Below, piece by piece: positions 34,828 to 43,625 of a stretch of DNA of 64,000 nt. The notes beneath the pieces are model-generated. The model was given only the letters and a program-made list of their open reading frames with translations. It ran no database searches and was not told where the DNA came from. The position numbers and the translations under genes are program-made. How positions within the stretch are numbered: position 1 is the first letter of the stretch; every line of letters starts with the position of its first letter. The DNA is taken from assembly GCA_964502215.1 (NCBI GenBank), contig CAZCUN010000001.1, forward strand, positions 1 to 64,000, in the 5' to 3' direction. The DNA is from JAALLB01 sp964502215 (lineage in GTDB: Bacteria > Pseudomonadota > Alphaproteobacteria > Rhizobiales > Rhizobiaceae).

Positions 34828-35916
34828 ATGTTAAAAGAAACGTATAAATTACCAACATTGCCACCCAAAGTCGAATTAGAGACAAAAGCAGTATTAAAAG
34901 CTGCTGCAAAAGCACATAGGCATTTAGCAGAATTAAAAGGTAAAGCGGCGACGATTCCTAATCAGTCAATTTTGATTGATACATTATCATTGCAAGAAGC
35001 TAAGGCTAGTTCTGAAATTGAAAATATTGTTACAACCCAAGATGAGCTTTTCCAAGCAAGTTTATTTCCTGAACGCGTACTATCTGCTGCTGCAAAAGAA
35101 GTATCCTTATATAGAGACGCGTTAAAATGCGGAATAGATGCGCAGCGTAAATCAAAAGGCTTAATTACAAATAATTCAATTATTGAAATGTTTCAAATAT
35201 TGAAGAGGAATGATGGAGGGTTCAGAAAAACTCCGGGCACGGCTCTTAAGAATGAAAGCAATGGTGAGATTGTTTATGTTCCCCCTCAAAAACCAGATAT
35301 GATTATCAGGTTAATGACAGAATTAGAGCGATTTATAAATGATAATGGGAATGAAGAACTCGACCCATTAATAAGAATGGCAATTATCCATCATCAATTT
35401 GAAAGCATTCACCCTTTCCCAGATGGGAATGGTCGTATTGGACGTATATTGAATGTATTATATTTAGGTAGAATGGATTTGCTAGATATTCCTGTATTGT
35501 ATTTGAGCAGGGCAATTACACAGACAAAATCTGAATATTATCGGTTACTGCAACATGTCAGAGATACAAATGACTGGGAGCCTTGGTTAATTTATATTTT
35601 AGAGGCAGTTCAGCAAACATCGATAGAAACCTTAAATACAATTGAAGGCATTAAAATTCTTATGTCTGAATACAAAGGAAAAATTCGGAATGAACATAAG
35701 AAAATATATTCACAAGATTTACTCAATAATCTTTTTAGACATCCATACACAAGAATTGAATTCGTTCAGCAAGACCTAAATATAACGAGACAAACGGCCT
35801 CAAAATATCTCGAACAGTTAGCTGATAATGGACTACTTACTAGGCATCAAGAAGGAAATAGTAAATATTTTATAAACTCGCCACTTGTCGAGTTGTTGAT
35901 GAGAGTCTCTAAATGA
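34828..35916 (+). CDS. Fic-family protein with C-terminal winged helix
   Basis: A 362-residue Fic enzyme. The N-terminal Fic_N part carries an inhibitory-helix motif SSEIEN (residues 61-66), the (S/T)xxxE(G/N) pattern whose Glu blocks ATP. The Fic active site is complete: HPFPDGNGRIGR at 195-206. The last 50 residues (RIEFVQQDLNITRQTASKYL) form a winged helix like those of DNA-binding regulators. Fic proteins usually AMPylate a protein Tyr, Ser or Thr, but the target is unknown. The gene is noticeably more AT-rich and Lys/Asn/Ile-rich than its neighbours and interrupts the transaldolase-xerC order, suggesting acquisition by transfer. AGGAAA before ATG 34828 is a good ribosome site. Confidence 0.92.
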   Translation: MLKETYKLPTLPPKVELETKAVLKAAAKAHRHLAELKGKAATIPNQSILIDTLSLQEAKASSEIENIVTTQDELFQASLFPERVLSAAAKEVSLYRDALKCGIDAQRKSKGLITNNSIIEMFQILKRNDGGFRKTPGTALKNESNGEIVYVPPQKPDMIIRLMTELERFINDNGNEELDPLIRMAIIHHQFESIHPFPDGNGRIGRILNVLYLGRMDLLDIPVLYLSRAITQTKSEYYRLLQHVRDTNDWEPWLIYILEAVQQTSIETLNTIEGIKILMSEYKGKIRNEHKKIYSQDLLNNLFRHPYTRIEFVQQDLNITRQTASKYLEQLADNGLLTRHQEGNSKYFINSPLVELLMRVSK

Positions 35917-35966
35917 AAATAACACCCTTCACCATTCCCTAACTCTATCGCGCTATTCTTGCGCGT

Positions 35967-36923
35967 ATGACCAAAAACCCTGACCAAACTCAATTCCTAA
36001 TCTACTGCGCACCTAAGCTTGCGGCAGAAAAAACTGCTTGGTTGTCATGGTGCTCAGATCAAAAGCGGATGTCTGCTAAGACGCTGGATGCTTATGAGCG
36101 TGATGTCAGGCAGTTTTTGATGCATCTTACGGGGCATGTGGGAGAACCTGCTGGCATTGCTCATGTGGCAAATCTTAAGCCGCTTGATATGCGTGGATTT
36201 ATGGCGCGTCGTCGTGAGGCGGGGGCTGAGGCTCGTACACTTGGGCGGGGGTTGGCTGGTATTCGTTCTTTCATTCGGTTTTTAGAAAAAAAAGGTCTGG
36301 CGAATTCTGCTGGGTTAGCTGCAACGCGCTCACCAAAACAACCTAAGACTTTACCAAAAGCACTTCCTGCGTCACAAGCCGTTCGGCTAACTGTAGCACG
36401 TGAGCATTTATCTGAGACGCCTTGGATTGCTTCTCGCGATGCTGCGGTGATGACGCTTTTATATGGGTGCGGTCTTCGTATTGGTGAAGCGCTTTCGTTA
36501 ACCCCTAATATGATGAAATCTGCTTCTACTGGTAGCATTCGCGTAACGGGTAAGGGCGGCGTGACGCGGCTTGTGCCGGTTTTACCGCAAGTGATTGAGG
36601 CGGTGGAAAGTTATCAAAAACTTTGCCCTTATGTGATGGAAGCAGATGAGCTTTTATTTCGTGGCGCAAAGGGTGGTGCGTTACAACCTGCCATTGTTCA
36701 AAAGACGATGCGAATATTGCGTGGCGCGCTGGGTTTGCCAGATAGTGCAACACCCCATGCGCTTCGTCATTCGTTTGCAACGCATTTGCTGGCGGGTGGT
36801 GGTGATCTTCGCACCATTCAAGAATTATTGGGTCATGCTAGCCTGTCCACCACGCAAATCTATACCAGCGTTGATACATCTCGTTTGATGGATATTTATG
36901 AAAAAGCGCATCCTAGAGCATAG
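35967..36923 (+). CDS. xerC: Tyrosine recombinase XerC
   Basis: A 318-residue site-specific recombinase that, with XerD, resolves chromosome dimers at dif. The SAM-like N-terminal domain (SAKTLDAYERDVRQFLMHL) is followed by the catalytic domain with R171 (YGCGLRIGEAL), K196, H264 and R267 (HALRHSFATHLL), H290 (LLGHASLSTTQIY) and nucleophile Y299. All six are present, so it should be active. It is a chromosomal housekeeping type next to priA, not a phage integrase. Confidence 0.94.
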   Translation: MTKNPDQTQFLIYCAPKLAAEKTAWLSWCSDQKRMSAKTLDAYERDVRQFLMHLTGHVGEPAGIAHVANLKPLDMRGFMARRREAGAEARTLGRGLAGIRSFIRFLEKKGLANSAGLAATRSPKQPKTLPKALPASQAVRLTVAREHLSETPWIASRDAAVMTLLYGCGLRIGEALSLTPNMMKSASTGSIRVTGKGGVTRLVPVLPQVIEAVESYQKLCPYVMEADELLFRGAKGGALQPAIVQKTMRILRGALGLPDSATPHALRHSFATHLLAGGGDLRTIQELLGHASLSTTQIYTSVDTSRLMDIYEKAHPRA

Positions 36924-37022
36924 AAGATACAGAATCTTCAGAGAATCTTTACCCTACTGATTCATTCAATATCCAGTATTTTGCGCGATTGTGCATGTAA
37001 TAATTATGGAGAAGCCAAGCTC

Positions 37023-38075
37023 ATGCGTATTGAAGCATTTTTCGACAAGTCCCTTTATCTAATGGCATTGATTAAACTGCTATTGGTATCCGCTTTCTTT
37101 TCAGGAGCATTATTTGCAATGCCTGAAAAAGCAAATGCGCAAAATGATGCTTCTTGTAAAGGAACAAACCTTCTTGAAAAAATGGCTGTAGAAGACAAAG
37201 CTTCGTATGATGAAATTCTTGCTGAGGCTGCTAGTGTTAAAAATGCTGAATCAATTTTTTGGAAAATTGAAAAGCAAGGCCAAGAACCTTCCTGGTTATT
37301 TGGCACGATGCATATGGCAGATCCAGATATAGCCACTTTGCGAGATGATGTTAAAAAAGCAATTCTTTCTAGTGATGCTTTGGTGATTGAATCTGTAGAA
37401 GCACTTGACCCCGTAGCTGCTCAAAAGGCTATGGGCAGTCTTGCGCATTTAACTTTGCTTAGTGAAGGTACATTGAGCGATTTAGTTGAAGATGACTTGG
37501 AAGATGAACTTGCTAGCGCAGTTGGTGCTAGGGGTATTCCAATGGCAGTGGCTGATCGTATGCAGCCATGGTTGATTGCAACAACAATCGCGCTTCCAGT
37601 GTGTGAAATTCAAAGAAAGCAGTCTGGAGAAAAAGTGTTGGATGCTGCCTTAGCTGAATTTGCAGAAACATCAGGTAAAGAAATAAAAGGCCTTGAGAGC
37701 ATCGCGGAGCAATTAACAGCGCTTGCATCGCTTCCACAAGATTATCATGTTTCCGCACTAGAAGAGACACTTGCTTCAGGCGATGTTGCCGTTGATATGA
37801 TTGAGACACTTAAGCAGAGTTATCTAAAAGGTAAGATGGGTGTTATTTTTCCTTTGATGAAAGCAGTAATGCCAAAATCAGGGCAGGGCGAAGGTGCGCT
37901 TAAGCTACAAGAAGAATTAATCGATAAGCGTAACGTCACTATGGCTGAGCGTTCAGAGCCAATTCTAAAAGCAGGTTCAGCTTTTATCGCAGTTGGTGCT
38001 TTGCACTTGCCGGGTGAAACAGGCTTGGTAAAGCTGTTTCGTGAAAATGGCTATACGGTAACAGCTGTTCAATAA
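37023..38075 (+). CDS. TraB/GumN-family exported protein
   Basis: A 350-residue protein with a signal peptide (LIKLLLVSAFFSGALFAMPEKANAQ, in pieces) and a TraB/GumN (PrgY-like) domain. The paired family motifs are visible as SWLFGTMHMADPD near the start and FIAVGALHLPGETGLVKLFRENGY at the end (seen in pieces). The two GxxH elements are thought to form a metal-dependent peptidase site in the TraB clan. The start ATG 37023 with GGAG upstream is chosen over an in-frame TTG at 36981. The substrate is unknown. It is followed after 79 bases by the MscS gene, on the same strand. Confidence 0.85.
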   Translation: MRIEAFFDKSLYLMALIKLLLVSAFFSGALFAMPEKANAQNDASCKGTNLLEKMAVEDKASYDEILAEAASVKNAESIFWKIEKQGQEPSWLFGTMHMADPDIATLRDDVKKAILSSDALVIESVEALDPVAAQKAMGSLAHLTLLSEGTLSDLVEDDLEDELASAVGARGIPMAVADRMQPWLIATTIALPVCEIQRKQSGEKVLDAALAEFAETSGKEIKGLESIAEQLTALASLPQDYHVSALEETLASGDVAVDMIETLKQSYLKGKMGVIFPLMKAVMPKSGQGEGALKLQEELIDKRNVTMAERSEPILKAGSAFIAVGALHLPGETGLVKLFRENGYTVTAVQ

Positions 38076-38154
38076 GAAGTTTTTAACGCGGTATTTACTC
38101 GAATTTCAATTTGAAATCATGTATAGGCTAGCTTCATTCATATGAAGGTTTGCA

Positions 38155-40560
38155 ATGCTACGTTTTCTCTCTATTTTTTGTCTCACTGTTTTTGTCTCAT
38201 TTACGTTTGTTTCTAATCAATCGGCTTATGCGCAATCTGTAGATAACTCTTCATCTAATGGTGTAGCGTCAGCTGCTCAAGCTCAATTAGAAGTTGACCT
38301 TGCAGCATGGACTGGTGTTTTAGATTCTATAACTCAAGGGCTTACGCGCGATGGTCTTGCTGCAGGTGATTTAGATGATTTTTTTGCAGAAGCTGACAGA
38401 ATTCAAAGATTATCATCAGAAGTTATAACCCAGCTTGAGCCGCGGGTTATTGAGCTTGAACAACAGTTAAATGAACTTGGTGAAGTGCCAGCAGAAGGTG
38501 CGCCACCTGAGACAGAAGAAGTTCAGCAACGTCGCAAAACACTAAACGAACAGTTTGGACGTTTAGATGCAGATGTAAAAGCTGCTAGGCTTGCTGTTGT
38601 TAGAACCAGACAGATACAAAGAACAATTACGCAGGAAAGACAAAGCCGATTTTTCAGTTCTATTTCGGTAAGAAGTAAAGCTGTTATGACAACCACTTTC
38701 TGGGGTCGGTTTTTTGGTAGCTTCAAAACATATTACAAAAGCTTGGTGCTTTTGTTTAATGACTCTTTTTCCATCATGCTTGGTGAGTTTGAAAAGAAAC
38801 CTTGGAAGATTCTGTCCTTATTGTTTTTCTTGACTGTTTTTTTCATAGCTTTTGTAAGATTACGCAAACTGCTTGCGCCTAGGGTTGATAGTGTCACTTT
38901 AGAGGGGCACAACTTTTTTACCAGTTCACGTTTCGCTCGTTTTTGTCGGCAAGGAATTTTGCCAGTTATTTTAATTTATTCAATTTATGAGCTTTTTGAT
39001 TTTCTATTTTTATTAACTGATCGATTTGATGAATTTTTTTCTGGCGTTTTATTGCCAGTGTCTTTTTATCTATTGGCTGTTGTTTTATTGCGCATCATTA
39101 TGATGCCAAATGCACAAGGTGAACGTACGTTAAATATAACGGATTTGGCTGCTAGCAAAGTCTATAAAACTGTCAATATTGGGATGGGTATAGCGCTTGC
39201 TGTTTCTATCATAAATACAACTTCAAGAGTGCTTGTTTCACCTGTTGAGGTAACGATTGGCCTCAGTTTCATTTTTAGTTTGATTGTTGCAGGTATGACA
39301 ATCATTGCACTTTGGGTTTTGTATAAAGACCGTGAAAAACGCGCTGAACTTTTTGAAACGACTAAACCATCTAGGCTGTTTAAGTATCTCAATATTATTG
39401 TTTGGTTTGTGGCAATTGGCATTTTGCTTGCTGCTTTGAGCGGTTACATTGCACTTGGTGAATTCCTTTCTCAACAGTTGATGTTTGGCTTGGTTGTGAT
39501 TGGAATTGCTTGGTTGTTCTTGCGAGCAATTGATCGATTATTTGCAATAGCTGCTCCTTCACTTGTTGTGCAGGGCGCTCATTTGCCGACAACAGATGAA
39601 GACGCTTCTGCAAATCAGTTTGCCATTCTCGGCGCAGGTATTATGAAGCTAAGCGTTTATCTTGCTGGTGGTATTTTACTGATGTTGCCTTGGGGCTATC
39701 GCACAAGTGATTTCTTCCAGTTTTTCCAAGATATCTTTTTTGGATTTGAAGTGGGCGGCCTTAGCATATCGATTTCAACAATTTTACTAGCCTTTGGTCT
39801 TTTCTTTTTAGGTTACACGATCACGGTTGCACTTAAAAATTGGCTTAACAATAAACTTCTACCAACCACCAAGCTTGATATCGGTATAAGCAATTCAATC
39901 TCAACTGTTTTTGGATATATTGGTTTTATTCTCGCTGCGGTTTTAGGTGTTAGTGCGGCTGGGTTTGATCTTTCTAATCTGGCGATTGTAGCTGGTGCGC
40001 TGTCTGTTGGTGTTGGTTTCGGTCTTCAAAGTATTGTAAATAACTTTGTGTCAGGGCTTATTCTTTTAGCAGAAAGACCGATTAAAGCAGGCGATTGGAT
40101 TGTTACTTCTGGCGGGGAAGGGACGGTAAAGAAGATTTCTGTTCGTTCTACGGAGATTGAAACTTTTGATCGTGCAACTGTAATTGTTCCAAACTCAACA
40201 CTTATAACGGACAATGTAACCAATTGGACGCATGAGAATAAAACGGGTCGTATCATTGTGCCTGTTGGTGTTGGGTATGATAGTGATCCTGATCAAGTTC
40301 GTGAAATTTTACTTGAATGTGCAAAAGCTCATAAGCTTGTTTTAGGCAGACCTGCGCCAGCTGTGTTTTTTATGGATTTTGGAGCCAATTCACTTGATTT
40401 TCAGCTTAGATGTTTTCTTGCTGATATCAATAATAGTCTAACTGTTTCGAGTGAACTAAGGTTTGCAATTCTTGCAGCTTTGCGTGAGGCTAAAATTGAA
40501 ATTCCATTCCCACAAAATGATGTTCATATCCGCAGTGATGATACTAAACGTTCCAAATAG
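38155..40560 (+). CDS. MscS-family mechanosensitive channel with DUF3772 domain
   Basis: An 801-residue MscK/YbdG-like protein. The signal peptide ends near ...SNQSAYAQS. A periplasmic helical DUF3772-type domain occupies about residues 30-150. About ten membrane helices follow, and then the MscS pore and beta domain: LAIVAGALSVGVGFGLQSIVNNFVSG (in pieces), then LLAERPIKAGDWIVTSGGEGTVKKI, RSTEIETFDRATVIVPNS and GVGYDSDPDQV. It opens under membrane tension in hypo-osmotic shock. Its last 37 bases overlap the convergent acetyltransferase gene. Confidence 0.93.
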   Translation: MLRFLSIFCLTVFVSFTFVSNQSAYAQSVDNSSSNGVASAAQAQLEVDLAAWTGVLDSITQGLTRDGLAAGDLDDFFAEADRIQRLSSEVITQLEPRVIELEQQLNELGEVPAEGAPPETEEVQQRRKTLNEQFGRLDADVKAARLAVVRTRQIQRTITQERQSRFFSSISVRSKAVMTTTFWGRFFGSFKTYYKSLVLLFNDSFSIMLGEFEKKPWKILSLLFFLTVFFIAFVRLRKLLAPRVDSVTLEGHNFFTSSRFARFCRQGILPVILIYSIYELFDFLFLLTDRFDEFFSGVLLPVSFYLLAVVLLRIIMMPNAQGERTLNITDLAASKVYKTVNIGMGIALAVSIINTTSRVLVSPVEVTIGLSFIFSLIVAGMTIIALWVLYKDREKRAELFETTKPSRLFKYLNIIVWFVAIGILLAALSGYIALGEFLSQQLMFGLVVIGIAWLFLRAIDRLFAIAAPSLVVQGAHLPTTDEDASANQFAILGAGIMKLSVYLAGGILLMLPWGYRTSDFFQFFQDIFFGFEVGGLSISISTILLAFGLFFLGYTITVALKNWLNNKLLPTTKLDIGISNSISTVFGYIGFILAAVLGVSAAGFDLSNLAIVAGALSVGVGFGLQSIVNNFVSGLILLAERPIKAGDWIVTSGGEGTVKKISVRSTEIETFDRATVIVPNSTLITDNVTNWTHENKTGRIIVPVGVGYDSDPDQVREILLECAKAHKLVLGRPAPAVFFMDFGANSLDFQLRCFLADINNSLTVSSELRFAILAALREAKIEIPFPQNDVHIRSDDTKRSK

Positions 40561-41774
40561 CCATGTTTTTTCACAAAGCTTTTTAATGTTATTTTGACGT
40601 AGTCTAATAGATTTAACTCGTTTGTTAACTGCATCGTTGTTTTGGTTGCGTTGTTGCCAATGCCAATTGTCATTGTGAAGAGTTCTTTTTCATTCGGCCA
40701 GAACCTAAGTGATGTCTCATTGTTTTCTGCGGCTAAAGAATCCAAGCTCTTGAAGCTATATGCGTTAGCAAACTCTGCCGTTGCATGGGCAACTAAAAGG
40801 TTACCAACTGAATATTTTGAATAGGCTTCGTTGAAAGCAATTTTCCAAGGATAAACATGCCCTTTATTTGAGAAGAAAATAAGAGATGCTAATGCTTTGC
40901 CATCAAGCTTCAAAGCATGGATTTGACACTTACTTTCTAAAGCCATGTTATAGATAACTTCTTTGCCGAATGTATGGGTGTTTTGAGCACTCATCAGTGC
41001 CGTATTTTGTGCACCTTTCCAGCTTCCTTTTTCCAGGTCAAGAAAGTCCTCACAAGCAAGTTGTATGGCAGCTGGATCAGCTATATTTTCAAAAGAAACT
41101 AACCCTAATTTATCAAGATCTGATCGTGCTTTTCTTAACCTTTGCTTACGTTTCCCACTGAAATGAGTTTTGATGTAATCAAGATTGGATACAGGATTTA
41201 ACCCAGCCCTTTTACGGCGGCATGACATCAATAGCTTGGTTGATAATTGTTTTGATTCATATAGTGCATTTATAAATGTATTTTGCTTTGAGACATGTTC
41301 AAAAACAATTGCTTTTGTGCCATTATAATCAGCATCATGCAAGCACTCTATGAGTGCATTTAGTGTGTCATGGTTGCTATTATCAACGACTAAAGGCTCA
41401 CCTAGAGGGCTATAATCTGTAGTCCAATTGCTTATAACTGGGTGCCTGAAGATGCCTATTTTTGATGTTTTTACTGGCATAAAGAATTTTAATGTTTCTT
41501 GATTGCCAGTTTGCTGACTTAGATAAAGATATTGTACGCCATTATCGCCAAGATTTTTGGTTGATGCCTTAAGGAAGGCTGCTTCAAAAAATGGATTTGA
41601 ATGTGAACTTTCTTCGGACAGCTTTAAGACTGCTTCAGTAAAAGCTTGGTTTTCGAGTGAGTTTATTAAGCCCAATCGCCAGTTTGAAGAATCTATCCCT
41701 GCATGTGAACTCAGTATTTGAGAGCCGCTTGACCATTGCCTGGCTTTTGTTTGTTTGTCCAAGGTGTTTAACAT
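40524..41774 (-). CDS. GNAT-type acyltransferase (CelD/BcsL-like)
   Basis: A 416-residue protein with the FemAB/BioF2-like double-GNAT fold found in polysaccharide loci. The conserved core FSGKRKQRLRKARSDLDKLG is followed by the acetyl-CoA domain ALASLIFFSNKGHVYPWKIAFNEAYSKYSVGNLL (in pieces) and SLDSLAAENNETSLRFWPNE. Relatives acylate exopolysaccharide or cellulose, or act on cell-wall precursors. It overlaps the upstream flippase gene by one base, so the two form an operon. Its 3 prime end overlaps the convergent MscS gene by 37 bases. Confidence 0.82.
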   Translation of the reverse strand: MLNTLDKQTKARQWSSGSQILSSHAGIDSSNWRLGLINSLENQAFTEAVLKLSEESSHSNPFFEAAFLKASTKNLGDNGVQYLYLSQQTGNQETLKFFMPVKTSKIGIFRHPVISNWTTDYSPLGEPLVVDNSNHDTLNALIECLHDADYNGTKAIVFEHVSKQNTFINALYESKQLSTKLLMSCRRKRAGLNPVSNLDYIKTHFSGKRKQRLRKARSDLDKLGLVSFENIADPAAIQLACEDFLDLEKGSWKGAQNTALMSAQNTHTFGKEVIYNMALESKCQIHALKLDGKALASLIFFSNKGHVYPWKIAFNEAYSKYSVGNLLVAHATAEFANAYSFKSLDSLAAENNETSLRFWPNEKELFTMTIGIGNNATKTTMQLTNELNLLDYVKITLKSFVKKHGYLERLVSSLRI

Positions 41775-43192
41775 TATGCAATCCCTTCTTGGACTGGAGT
41801 TTTCCGGGGTATGATAAATGCATGAATGCCAAGAGTTCTTTTTGCCGCTGAGTGTAAAGCCGTTGATTCAAATGCGAGCGCTAAGCTTGTTGCAATAGCC
41901 GCTCCCATTAGCCCTAAGTAAGGTATCAATGATAAGTTCAAAGCGACGTTTACACTAAGTGTGCAAGCGTATACTCCCGCACACATTTTTTGGCGACCTG
42001 CCATTACAAGAAGGGCTTCGGCTGGGCCGACACTAGAGCGGATAACAATGCCTAATAATAGAACGAATAGTATTTGTGTGCCTTGTGTAAAATCAGCACC
42101 AAATAACATCAAAAAGTATTGTCCTAAGAATGCCATTATAAGAGCGATAAAGAGGGAAGGCCAGAATGTCCAGGTGACTGTTTTTTGAACAAAGTCTTGG
42201 AAGGCTGAAAGATTACCATTTGTATGAAATGCAGAATAGCGATGTGATACAGAGGCGCGTACTGCAAAGTAAACGAAGTGAACCAAGGCAAGAACTTTAG
42301 TTGCTGCAAAATAAATTGCCGTATCATCTGGTGTCATAAGTGCACTTACAAAAAGTACATCCACAGATGTCATTAAAGAATAAAACCCGTCAACAAGGAA
42401 AATTGGTAATGCGACAATGACCCATATTTTGATTTGATATTTTGGCTTTGCGGTTGGGATTGCTTTACGCAGTTTTGCAAACAAGATTATATACTGAACT
42501 AAAAATGATAAGAATGATGCAATTATGGCGGCGTATAATGTTGTTTCCGCATTTGCTTGAAATCCAAATAATATTGCAAACCCTGCGATAAGAATAGTAG
42601 CTACAGGTCTTAATATGTAAGTTGGGGTGAATGCAGTCCTTGGCCAATTAAAAGCGCGCGCTATGCAATCCATAATACCTTCTACAGCTAAAAGGGGTAG
42701 GCATATAGCCGCTAGAAAAATTGGCATTACATAATAATCTGTAACAATTGATGGAAATGCATAAACTATATAACCGCCGATACCAGCAATGAATGTTGAG
42801 CAAATAAGAGAAATAAACATACTGGCATTAATGATGCCCCACATTAAATCTGGGCGTTTTAATTCGCGATATTCACCAACGTAACGTACAACAGCAGAGG
42901 GAAATCCAATGCAAGTAATTGTGCTTAAAATTATTACTGCAACCCAAATGGCAACATAAATGCCGTACTCAAATGTACCTAGCCATCTTGCTAAAAGGAT
43001 TTGTGAGACTAAGGCAATAAATGCGCTGAAAACCCTAATCGTAAACGTTACGAGAGCAATGCGTTGTGATGCAGAATTTTCATCTTCACCAGATAAAACA
43101 CCATCTGCCTTACGCAAAATAGGTTGCGCATGGTTGTTTAGTTTCTTAGGTAAAAATTTTTCACCAATTTCTTGCAGGTTTATTTTTAACAC
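41774..43192 (-). CDS. Oligosaccharide flippase (Wzx/MATE-like)
   Basis: A 472-residue MOP-superfamily membrane protein with about twelve to fourteen helices, starting after a polar leader (NSASQRIALVTFTIRVFSAF). Motifs typical of polysaccharide flippases: LLARWLGTFEYGIYVAIW, RYVGEYRELKRPDL and AEALLVMAGRQKMCAG. It should flip lipid-linked saccharides across the inner membrane. It is the first gene of a two-gene operon with the GNAT acyltransferase. No glycosyltransferases lie next to it, so the polymer it serves must be encoded elsewhere. Confidence 0.88.
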   Translation of the reverse strand: MLKINLQEIGEKFLPKKLNNHAQPILRKADGVLSGEDENSASQRIALVTFTIRVFSAFIALVSQILLARWLGTFEYGIYVAIWVAVIILSTITCIGFPSAVVRYVGEYRELKRPDLMWGIINASMFISLICSTFIAGIGGYIVYAFPSIVTDYYVMPIFLAAICLPLLAVEGIMDCIARAFNWPRTAFTPTYILRPVATILIAGFAILFGFQANAETTLYAAIIASFLSFLVQYIILFAKLRKAIPTAKPKYQIKIWVIVALPIFLVDGFYSLMTSVDVLFVSALMTPDDTAIYFAATKVLALVHFVYFAVRASVSHRYSAFHTNGNLSAFQDFVQKTVTWTFWPSLFIALIMAFLGQYFLMLFGADFTQGTQILFVLLLGIVIRSSVGPAEALLVMAGRQKMCAGVYACTLSVNVALNLSLIPYLGLMGAAIATSLALAFESTALHSAAKRTLGIHAFIIPRKTPVQEGIA

Positions 43193-43385
43193 TCGACCTC
43201 ACCTTTGACGTAAGGTTACCATGAATGATTTAACAAACGGTTTGACTCTTGTACTTTTTTAAATGCAGGATCTTTTGCAATCCCCTGAATTCCAACGATT
43301 TGGCGTTGTTGTTTTACGGATTGTAAACCATGAATCAAAGCTCTAAGTAATCTATTCAATATTGGTTTTATCTGATGGCTTTATT

Positions 43386-43625
43386 ATGAACGAAAAGAAA
43401 ATTCAGGTTTTAGATTTAAGAGGGCTGAAATGCCCTATGCCTGTTTTGAAGGCTAGTAAAGTTATGAAATCTTTGCCTGACAATGCGCAGCTCTGGTTGG
43501 AGACGACTGATCCTCTTGCGGCAATCGATATTCCTGCGTTTTGTAATGAAAATAATCATGCGCTCTTAGAAACGCAAAACCACGAAAGTTACACTCGATT
43601 TTTGGTTCAAAAGAGTGGTGGTTAA
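43386..43625 (+). CDS. TusA-family sulfurtransferase
   Basis: A 79-residue SirA/TusA protein. The sulfur-carrying Cys16 is in LDLRGLKCPMPVLKASKVMK, the family's CPxP motif, and TTDPLAAIDIPAFC follows as in relatives. It relays persulfide sulfur, for instance to tRNA thiolation or molybdenum cofactor enzymes. ATG 43386 is chosen over 43362 because homologues start close to the first strand. Its stop shares TTAA with the convergent CobW gene. Confidence 0.9.
   Translation: MNEKKIQVLDLRGLKCPMPVLKASKVMKSLPDNAQLWLETTDPLAAIDIPAFCNENNHALLETQNHESYTRFLVQKSGG

Noticed and set aside
35967..36923. Integrase next to the Fic gene as the mark of a mobile island
   Set aside because: The recombinase has XerC features and sits in the conserved chromosomal neighbourhood with priA. 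No attachment-site repeats or tRNA gene were seen, so the Fic gene is only a single-gene islet.
38083..38098. CtrA-like TTAA-N7-TTTAC before the MscS gene
   Set aside because: One mismatch in the second half-site; near matches are expected by chance in AT-rich DNA.
43263..43346. 27-codon frame upstream of tusA
   Set aside because: No ribosome site and no recognisable peptide; probably chance.
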